From Gimesia algae (lineage in GTDB: Bacteria; Planctomycetota; Planctomycetia; Planctomycetales; Planctomycetaceae), in the NCBI RefSeq assembly GCF_007746795.1, contig NZ_CP036343.1:3590369-3654368 (forward strand): a stretch of 64,000 nt of DNA, written 5' to 3'. Below, one piece after another: positions 58,200 to 64,000 of the stretch. The notes under the pieces were generated by a model. The model had not been told where the DNA came from, did no database searches, and saw nothing but the letters and a program-made list of their open reading frames with translations. The position numbers were made by a program, and so were the translations under genes. The number at the start of each line of letters is the position of its first letter. Within the stretch, counting starts at the first letter, position 1.

Positions 58200-58736
58200 T
58201 CATTTCTCTAAACGATTCCAGCGCGCCGTGAGGGAGGAAATTTGAAACGCGTGCCCTGCCTCGTGTTCGATGAGATGGAAGACCGCCCATTCGGGTGTCG
58301 TTTCGTAAGGCTGATCATTCACCGGAGGCCTGAGGCGCCGCCATTCTGCAAGATCCATTTTCTGGAAGATTGAGAACGCGATTTCACGGGTCGCATGGAG
58401 CCGATTGATATGTTCTGCCAGAGGCACATCGGTCACCTGACTGACTTTGTCATCAGCGTCCGCCATGGGAATGGGAAGCAATTCATTAACTGAAGGGGGA
58501 AACTCCTGCTGCTGCAGATCGAAATAGAGCCATGACATTTCGACGATAGCGATATGGTAGAGTATTGAGCCGATGGAATTCTCTTTGCCATCCGGACCGC
58601 GCCAGTCCAGCAGCCGCAGATCACAGTCCTGGACCAGCCGGAGTGTACGCTGACGGACCTCGGCGAGTGCCCAGAGCCAGCGACCGATTTCAGGGTCCCG
58701 GGCTTCCAGGGGATCGATTTTTAATTCCGTAGTCAT
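58200..58736 (-). CDS. DinB-family protein
   Basis: The protein has 178 residues of the four-helix DinB type. 'SIGSILYHIAIVEMSWLYFD' has the first metal-ligand His, and 'TPEWAVFHLIEHEAGHAFQI' the second His pair. The family includes bacillithiol- or mycothiol-dependent enzymes and damage-inducible proteins; the reaction here is unknown. It is on the same strand as the globin gene, 138 bases apart. Confidence 0.8.
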   Translation of the reverse strand: MTTELKIDPLEARDPEIGRWLWALAEVRQRTLRLVQDCDLRLLDWRGPDGKENSIGSILYHIAIVEMSWLYFDLQQQEFPPSVNELLPIPMADADDKVSQVTDVPLAEHINRLHATREIAFSIFQKMDLAEWRRLRPPVNDQPYETTPEWAVFHLIEHEAGHAFQISSLTARWNRLEK

Positions 58737-58800
58737 AGATATGTTCTCTAAGTGATATGTTCTCTGAGTTCAAAGAGTCAGTAGATTGCTGTCTGATATT

Positions 58801-58830
58801 CTACCACGAAAAGCACGAAAGCACACGAAC
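58801..58830 (+). repeat. CTACCACGAAAA short dispersed repeat
   Basis: CTACCACGAAAAGCACGAAA then GCACACGAAC. This is the clearest copy, identical to 59687-59716 at all but one position. Confidence 0.65.
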
Positions 58831-58842
58831 AGAGAAAGAGCA

Positions 58843-59664
58843 TCAGCTCTCATTCATCTGTGGAATGGCAGGATGTTTGCGAACGCGCAGTCTTCTTTCG
58901 GCTACGCCGGAAACGAGTTGCATAATGAAGATACAACTGACGTTGATCAGAAATACGATGCCTGTTGTCTGGTAGAGCCGGGCAGACGGGGACAGATAAT
59001 CGAACAACGCAAAGAATGCCCAAAATGAAGCAACCACCAGATGGGGAATCAATCTGTTCTGGCATAAGATCGCCATGAAACAATTCGTTAATACGATTAG
59101 CTGAAACAAATAGATACTCAGAGCAAGTCCGCGCAGCAGTCCCAGATTTCTCAAGTAAAATACTTGGAAACTGTAAAGCATGCAGAGAATTATGAAGAAA
59201 ACAACACCCCGGACGATCTCTTTCACGCTGCAGGGGAACAGTCTTTGAATCGCGGCAGTCTCCCCTGCGATCTCGTTGCGCAAACGCGATTTTTCCACTG
59301 CTATAAAACGAAACTGCAGAATGAAGATGAAACTCGCGGTGATAACGAATTCGATGCAGACAAACAGGAACGCATCCAGAAGTCTTTCCATTGAGTGAGG
59401 CAGAGGAATGATTACCACAATTGACCAGAAGAGCAGCAGGATCAGATAGGGTAACAATCTGTTTTGACACAGGAGCGCCAGATAGAAAGTAATCATAATA
59501 TAAATCATCGTGAGCATCACGATTTTCACAGTATCACTGATTACCCAGCCCTGCAGCATATACGGAAGCAGATAAAGCAGACTAAATGCGAAAATGAAGC
59601 AGAGCCCCCGTCCGAATTCACGGACAGTCCAGGGAAACAGTTTGAGATTGATTGCAGGTTCCAT
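58843..59664 (-). CDS. Multi-pass membrane protein with internal duplication
   Basis: The protein has 273 residues with about eight hydrophobic segments. The two halves are clearly related: 'LFPWTVREFGRGLCFIF' (about 9-25) corresponds to 'LFPCSVKEIVRGVVFFI' (about 142-158), and 'LLCQNRLLPYLILLLFW' to 'ILCQNRLIPHLVVASFW'. Each half has four segments. No family is recognised. A transport or sensory function could be imagined from the twofold repeat, but nothing in the sequence proves it. It is flanked on both sides by copies of the CTACCACGAAAA repeat. Confidence 0.62.
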   Translation of the reverse strand: MEPAINLKLFPWTVREFGRGLCFIFAFSLLYLLPYMLQGWVISDTVKIVMLTMIYIMITFYLALLCQNRLLPYLILLLFWSIVVIIPLPHSMERLLDAFLFVCIEFVITASFIFILQFRFIAVEKSRLRNEIAGETAAIQRLFPCSVKEIVRGVVFFIILCMLYSFQVFYLRNLGLLRGLALSIYLFQLIVLTNCFMAILCQNRLIPHLVVASFWAFFALFDYLSPSARLYQTTGIVFLINVSCIFIMQLVSGVAERRLRVRKHPAIPQMNES

Positions 59665-59686
59665 TTTATTTCAACACACTTTTTTA

Positions 59687-59716
59687 CTACCACGAAAAAC
59701 ACGAAAGCACACGAAC
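59687..59716 (+). repeat. CTACCACGAAAA short dispersed repeat
   Basis: CTACCACGAAAAACACGAAA then GCACACGAAC. Confidence 0.65.
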
Positions 59717-59732
59717 AGGATTGCTGGTTGGT

Positions 59733-60104
59733 TTATTCTGTTTCTTCATAAGTGCCTGCGACCGACCTTCCCCAGAAGGGTGCTTTAGTATGATATATGG
59801 GGCACCAGAAGAAGTAGATCCGCTGAGCTGACCACCAGATATCACAGCCCGTCATATCTACCTCAAGACTGACAATCCCCGGGAACGGTGCATGGGGATA
59901 TCCGACCAGGCACCAGTTGCTCTCAAGATCTGCGGGGCGATGGTCGTCATAGACTCGGGCATTTGGCGGCAGATCTTTTCGATTCAGTTCCACATAAGAC
60001 TGCTGCACTTCAACAGTGCCATAGACTGCGGTCATGATCCAGAAGAACGCCAGAATGGAAAGTGTCGCGATCAGTGAGATTCGCTTTCTGAGCCAGTTTC
60101 CCAT
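59733..60104 (-). CDS. Small membrane-anchored protein, 123 aa
   Basis: An N-terminal basic stretch and a single hydrophobic segment (about 9-28, 'ISLIATLSILAFFWIMTAVY') anchor a small domain rich in Tyr, Trp and Pro ('WWSAQRIYFFWCPIYHTKAP'). No family is recognised. It follows the same strand as the 58843 gene and could be its partner, although a dispersed repeat separates them. Confidence 0.55.
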   Translation of the reverse strand: MGNWLRKRISLIATLSILAFFWIMTAVYGTVEVQQSYVELNRKDLPPNARVYDDHRPADLESNWCLVGYPHAPFPGIVSLEVDMTGCDIWWSAQRIYFFWCPIYHTKAPFWGRSVAGTYEETE

Positions 60105-60320
60105 ACTGCTCCCCCTGTGAATTCAGTGTTTACCGACTACTTACAATATGAAAGACCGTTCGATTCTCATCCGAATTTGACCACTGTGGATTCCGTGCCT
60201 ATGATTCCCGCGTGCTCCCTGATTATACCAGCTACCCCATGGAATTCGCGTGTTTTCTGAATCGACATTCGAATTCCACTGGAATTTCTCACGCGTTTAA
60301 CAAGTAACAGGAGACTTGAT

Positions 60321-61115
60321 ATGGATTTACAACTGATGGGAAAAACAGCGGTGGTGACGGGCTCGACTTCGGGCATCGGTCAGGCGATTGCCCAGGCGCT
60401 GGTGAATGAAGGGGCGACGGTCGTCGTCAACGGTCGCGACGCCGATCGGACGAAAGAGGCGGCGAATTCGATTCAGGGATCAGGGAAAGCGGTTCCCGTT
60501 CACGGCGATGTGGGTTCTGCAGCAGGAGTGGCGGAATTCCTGGAGCGACTTACAGCTGTGGGAGACGTGGATATTCTCGTGAACAACGCGGGAATTTTTC
60601 AGCCGATGCCGTTCTTCGAAATTCCCGATGAAGAGTGGTCGCGGTTTTTCGAAATCAATGTGATGAGTGGCATCCGTCTGAGCCGTGCGCTGGCTCCGGG
60701 TATGCAACAGCGCGGATGGGGGCGGATTCTCTTTATCAGCAGTGAGTCTGCATTCAGCATACCGGATGAAATGGTGCACTACGGGATGACGAAAACGGCA
60801 CAGTTGTCTGTGATGCGGGGGCTGGCGAAGACACTGCGCGGGACAGGAGTGAGTGTCAACGCGGTGCTTCCCGGCCCGACGTGGACGGAGGGAGTGGCCG
60901 AGTATGTTGGAAAACTGGCAGAACAGGAAGGCATGTCTGAAGAAGAAATGCGCAAGCAGTTCTTTCCCCGCTTTCGCCCTCAATCATTGATTGAACGGTT
61001 TATTGAACCGACTGAGGTTGCTTCGATGGTAACCTATCTCGCCTCACCGGTGTCTGCGGCGACGACCGGATCTGCACACCGTGTTGAAGGGGGAATGGTC
61101 GACGATCTGGGTTAA
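60321..61115 (+). CDS. Short-chain dehydrogenase/reductase
   Basis: The protein has 264 residues of the classical SDR type. 'AVVTGSTSGIGQAIAQAL' is the NAD(P)-binding TGxxxGxG turn, 'DILVNNAGIFQPM' the NNAG motif, 'ILFISSESAFS' has the catalytic Ser and 'HYGMTKTAQLS' the YxxxK pair. An Arg after the second strand ('VVVNGRDADR') suggests NADP. AGGAGA precedes the ATG. The substrate is unknown. It is followed by an MDR-type oxidoreductase after 135 bases; the two may form a stress- or redox-related unit. Confidence 0.9.
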   Translation: MDLQLMGKTAVVTGSTSGIGQAIAQALVNEGATVVVNGRDADRTKEAANSIQGSGKAVPVHGDVGSAAGVAEFLERLTAVGDVDILVNNAGIFQPMPFFEIPDEEWSRFFEINVMSGIRLSRALAPGMQQRGWGRILFISSESAFSIPDEMVHYGMTKTAQLSVMRGLAKTLRGTGVSVNAVLPGPTWTEGVAEYVGKLAEQEGMSEEEMRKQFFPRFRPQSLIERFIEPTEVASMVTYLASPVSAATTGSAHRVEGGMVDDLG

Positions 61116-61250
61116 CCGTTTTCCTGTGCTCCCTTCCAGGTAAACAGAGAAAGTACATTCGCGGACTCACTTGATTTCCCCCGGCAATCGGAAGAACATG
61201 ACCTGTAAGGAATCTCTTTTGAATTTCAACCTTCCGGAAAGAATACTGTT

Positions 61251-62267
61251 ATGAAAGCCGTTGGTCTGACTCGCTATCTGCCCATTGATAATCCAGAATC
61301 GCTAATGGATGTGGAATTGGAAAAACCGGAACCGGGTGGTCGGGACCTGCTGGTGGCAGTGAAAGCGATCGGCGTTAATCCGGTAGACACGAAGGTCCGG
61401 GCACCAAAAGATCAGGTCGAACCGGAACCCAAAGTGCTCGGCTGGGATGCAGCAGGAATTGTGGAAGCCGTCGGTCCCGAAGTAGAACTGTTCCAACCGG
61501 GGGATGAAGTCTATTATGCCGGCGACATCACACGGCCGGGATGTAATTCTGAGTTTCAGTTGATTGACGAGCGGATTGTCGGTTCGAAACCGAAGTCGCT
61601 CGATTTCGCTCAGGCGGCGGCGATTCCATTGACATCAATTACAGCTTACGAAGCATTTTTTGCGCGACTGGAACTGGATGCCGAGGGAACAAATCGGGGG
61701 GAGACGCTGTTGATGATTGGAGGCGCCGGCGGCGTGGGCTCGATTGGAATTCAACTGGCGAAGCTGGCAGGGCTGACCGTGATTGCGACGGCATCGCGGC
61801 CTGAATCAACAGAGTGGGTCAAGCAACTGGGAGCTGACCATGTGATCAATCACTATGAGCCACTGCGACCACAGATTGAAGCGCTGGGTTTAAAATACGT
61901 CGATTCGATCGCGCTGTTCAACAATACCGATCAGCACTGGGAGGGGGTCGTCGACCTGATTCGACCTCAAGGCAAGATCGTCTCGATTGTGGAAAATCAA
62001 AAGCCGCTGGCACAAACGATGATGAAAACCAAATCAGCGACGTTTGTCTGGGAGTTTATGTTTACGCGATCGATGTTCCAAACGCCGGACATGATTCAGC
62101 AGCATCGTCTGCTCAATCGGGTATCCAAGTGGATCGACGGCGGTCAACTTCGCAGCACAGCGAACGAAGTGCTTTCACCGATCAATGCTGCGAATCTGCG
62201 GGCAGTGCATCAAAAGCTCGAAACGGGACGTTCGATTGGTAAGATTGTCTTGCAGGGATGGGATTAG
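61251..62267 (+). CDS. Zinc-type alcohol dehydrogenase-like (quinone oxidoreductase family) protein
   Basis: The protein has 338 residues of the medium-chain dehydrogenase family. 'AVKAIGVNPVDTKVR' and 'VLGWDAAGIVEAVGPEV' are the N-terminal GroES-like domain, 'LLMIGGAGGVGSIGIQLAKL' the Rossmann loop and 'GADHVINHYEPLRPQI' the following segment. The structural and catalytic zinc cysteines are not seen, so it probably belongs to the zinc-free QOR branch and reduces quinones or enones with NADPH. GGAAAG precedes the ATG. Confidence 0.87.
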   Translation: MKAVGLTRYLPIDNPESLMDVELEKPEPGGRDLLVAVKAIGVNPVDTKVRAPKDQVEPEPKVLGWDAAGIVEAVGPEVELFQPGDEVYYAGDITRPGCNSEFQLIDERIVGSKPKSLDFAQAAAIPLTSITAYEAFFARLELDAEGTNRGETLLMIGGAGGVGSIGIQLAKLAGLTVIATASRPESTEWVKQLGADHVINHYEPLRPQIEALGLKYVDSIALFNNTDQHWEGVVDLIRPQGKIVSIVENQKPLAQTMMKTKSATFVWEFMFTRSMFQTPDMIQQHRLLNRVSKWIDGGQLRSTANEVLSPINAANLRAVHQKLETGRSIGKIVLQGWD

Positions 62268-62322
62268 ATCGGTCCCCTAATTCCGGTTTCCGATTCAGGG
62301 AACCATCAGGATGGACTTTCTG

Positions 62323-62351
62323 CTACCACGCAAAGCACGAAACACTTGAAC
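62323..62351 (+). repeat. CTACCACGAAAA short dispersed repeat, variant
   Basis: CTACCACGCAAAGCACGAAA then CACTTGAAC. Confidence 0.55.
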
Positions 62352-62435
62352 GGTGAAGAGATCGCATTTGCGATTGTGATGTGTCTCCCTGCTCTCCCCC
62401 CCCCCGAATGGAACTCAGGCTTCATCTTGGATTTA

Positions 62436-62527
62436 GACTGTGTCCAGTTTTACAGTAGCGTCTCACGATCCATAGGGACCGAGCATAATAGATTGCGAGA
62501 CGCGATGGTGAAATGTAATGCGTACTA
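62436..62527 (+). repeat. 92-bp dispersed element, copy 2
   Basis: Gapless partner of 49025-49116. In this copy GCGTCTC and GAGACGC could form a 7-bp stem with an imperfect inner pairing; the other copy does not preserve the left arm. Confidence 0.55.
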
Positions 62528-62702
62528 GACCGTTGCCTGAGAGACCTGTCCCATCAATGGGTTTTTCACTGATTTCGAAAGAAACCTCAGGAAGAGTGTC
62601 TGAACTAAGTCGTCAGATCGGTTGTGTAGGCAATTGCATAGAATGGGTTTCGTTGTCAGAATGGTGGCCGGCATTGATTATATTTTAATTCAGGGAGGTA
62701 TT

Positions 62703-63713
62703 GTGGCGAATTCTGAGTATGTGGATGTGTTTAAAACCGGCGCAGTGGCCATTGATCGCTGGCGGACTGAGAATTCGGAAGTCAAAGTGGATTTGAGTGG
62801 AGCCGACTTAAGCGGAGCCGACCTGATGGAAACGAATCTGGTCGGAGCCGATTTGCGAGGTGCGAATCTCGTCGGAGCCGACTTAAGCGGTGCCGATCTG
62901 GTTGGCGCGAATCTGGTTGGTGCCAATCTGGAAAAAGCCGACTTGTGTTTTGCCGATTTGAGTGGCGCGGACTTAAGCTGGGCCAATTTGCATCGCGCGA
63001 ATTTAAGACAGGCCATTTTTAACGGCGCCCACTCACGTAATACCCTCTGGGTTGAAGTTGATTTATCCAGAGCCGTGGAACTGGAAACGATTAAGCATTG
63101 GGGTCCCAGTACCATAGGCGTCAATACACTCATGTGGTCTAAAGGGAAAATCCCAAAAGAGTTTCTGCTGGGTTGCGGCCTGCCCGATGACGTCATTTCG
63201 CATGTGACTGGTTATTTCGCCAGCACCGCCGTCGATTTCTTTTCCTGCTTTATCAGCTTCTGTTCAGAAGACTCTGCCTTCGCTCATCGATTGTATGATA
63301 CGTTACAGGCCCGGGGAATTCGCTGCTGGTTGGATGAAAAGCAAAAGTCGTCTGGACCAGGTGCCCCCACTGATCGAGGGCTGAAGATCTGGGATAAAGT
63401 ACTGCTGTGTGCTTCAGAACATTCTTTAACCAGTGACTGGGTCAATCAGGAAATAGCAGACGCTTTTGATAACGAAGACCGTCAATACAGAAAAGATACG
63501 GTCCTGATTCATTCCTTACTTCCACTCAGCCTGGACCAGCATCTGTTTAAGGACTGGGAGCATCAAAAGAAAGCGGCACTCTGTGATCGATTAACCGCTG
63601 ATTTCAGAAACTGGGAAACAGACCCAGCGGTATTCGATCAGCAAGTGGAACGGGTGATGGCGGCGCTGCATACCAATTATCCCGGTCGCGGACCGGAATC
63701 TGAGTTGGCTTAG
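62703..63713 (+). CDS. Pentapeptide-repeat protein with C-terminal TIR domain
   Basis: The protein has 336 residues from GTG 62703, selected because AGGGAGG lies directly before it; a frame start at 62622 lacks this. Residues 25-110 are about 16 pentapeptide repeats (A(D/N)LxG), predicted to form a quadrilateral beta-helix. After a linker, a TIR domain begins at about 179 ('FFSCFISFCSEDSAFAHRLY', 'RCWLDEKQKSSG', 'LLCASEHSLTSDWVNQEI'). Glu250 lies in the position of the catalytic Glu of NADase TIR proteins. It is cytosolic. A role in NAD-consuming defence or signalling is possible but unproven. Confidence 0.85.
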   Translation: MANSEYVDVFKTGAVAIDRWRTENSEVKVDLSGADLSGADLMETNLVGADLRGANLVGADLSGADLVGANLVGANLEKADLCFADLSGADLSWANLHRANLRQAIFNGAHSRNTLWVEVDLSRAVELETIKHWGPSTIGVNTLMWSKGKIPKEFLLGCGLPDDVISHVTGYFASTAVDFFSCFISFCSEDSAFAHRLYDTLQARGIRCWLDEKQKSSGPGAPTDRGLKIWDKVLLCASEHSLTSDWVNQEIADAFDNEDRQYRKDTVLIHSLLPLSLDQHLFKDWEHQKKAALCDRLTADFRNWETDPAVFDQQVERVMAALHTNYPGRGPESELA

Positions 63714-63750
63714 GTAGTGTCCAGGATACCGGTAGCCTCTCCAGGACTAT

Positions 63751-63770
63751 ATCGCCGATTATAAGGCGAT
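63751..63770 (+). terminator. Possible hairpin after the TIR gene
   Basis: ATCGCC and GGCGAT pair over 6 bases with an 8-base loop. No T-run follows, so terminator function is doubtful. Confidence 0.25.
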
Positions 63771-63955
63771 GGTTCGCTCCGGGAAGATCCAGCGGCACTC
63801 AAGGTAGAAATGGAAGTGGAACAGCGTCCCTGATTGAATTTGAAAATTTATGCAGTCGGGCTGACGTTGATTGCTATGATATTAATGCCAATACCGCTTA
63901 AGGCAAACGTATTCTGATCTTCCTATGTGTTGAGTCCCTGTCAGGAGCCATTTTC

Positions 63956-64000
63956 ATGATCAAAACAGTACGACGTTTTTTCCTTTTCTCACTGGCACTT
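63956..64000 (+). CDS. Start of an exported protein, cut by the window edge
   Basis: ATG 63956 is preceded by CAGGAGCC. The 15 codons visible encode a basic start followed by a hydrophobic run (MIKTVRRFFLFSLAL), the beginning of a signal peptide. Nothing more can be said. Confidence 0.5.
   Translation, partial: MIKTVRRFFLFSLAL

Larger units (their letters stand above)
62268..62702. other. Intergenic region with dispersed repeats
   Basis: This region of 435 bases has no gene. It has a CTACCACGCAAAG repeat (62323-62351), a fragment resembling the REP-like core (62405) and the second copy of the 92-bp element (62436-62527). Confidence 0.55.

Noticed and set aside
62790-63030. Short-period DNA repeats resembling a CRISPR or minisatellite
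   Set aside because: The 15-base period encodes pentapeptide repeats in frame within a real gene.

Overview
The window looks like chromosome of a Planctomycetota bacterium, probably close to Gimesia/Planctomyces. The basis is gene content rather than any database match: a DUF1559 pilin-like protein with an H-x9-DG tail paired with a small carboxypeptidase-regulatory-like lipoprotein, sigma factors of the planctomycete/verrucomicrobial type coupled to FecR membrane proteins, several leucine-rich-repeat proteins, PQQ and LVIVD beta-propellers, an SGNH hydrolase and a sugar-phosphate isomerase/epimerase. Base composition is roughly even, except for a clearly AT-rich block at about 38.8-41.8 kb. 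I see no tRNA, rRNA, CRISPR array or complete insertion sequence.

Layout. 0.2-9.8 kb: secreted PQQ propeller, RpiB, the lipoprotein/DUF1559 pair, a Tat-exported N,N-dimethylformamidase-like protein, then an M20 amidohydrolase, a carboxylate-amine ligase and UvrC on the plus strand. 9.8-20.2 kb: hypothetical exported proteins, a DMT transporter, an EEP phosphohydrolase, type III glutamine synthetase with a possible sigma-54 promoter, and a K+ channel with an RCK domain. 20.2-26.7 kb: a HigB/HigA-type toxin-antitoxin operon, small unknowns, an LRR protein, a DinB-like protein and Ada. 27.1-33.7 kb: two paralogous sigma factor + FecR modules separated by an LRR gene. The first sigma gene carries an in-frame TAG, and both modules share an upstream motif. 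33.8-38.5 kb: D-lactate dehydrogenase-like, enolase-superfamily and SGNH proteins.

38.8-50.8 kb is the accessory part. An AT-rich convergent pair, one PD-(D/E)XK nuclease-like gene and one PIN-like gene, is separated by a hairpin. Each gene is interrupted by a single in-frame TAA, with about 97 sense codons continuing in frame beyond it. An LVIVD propeller, small unknowns and a protein with acyl-carrier-protein halves in swapped order follow. After them comes a gene-poor, repeat-rich stretch with a 310-bp tandem duplication, REP-like palindromes, hairpins and short dispersed repeats. 50.8-64 kb returns to housekeeping genes: sugar isomerase, purE-purK, queE, rph, DUF1963, LRR, globin, DinB, SDR, MDR, a pentapeptide-repeat/TIR protein, and the first codons of an exported protein at the window edge.

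The strongest candidates for something new are the interrupted nuclease/PIN pair, the duplicated sigma/FecR modules with the amber codon and paired TTACTAA motif, the swapped acyl-carrier-protein halves, and the dense families of short intergenic repeats.
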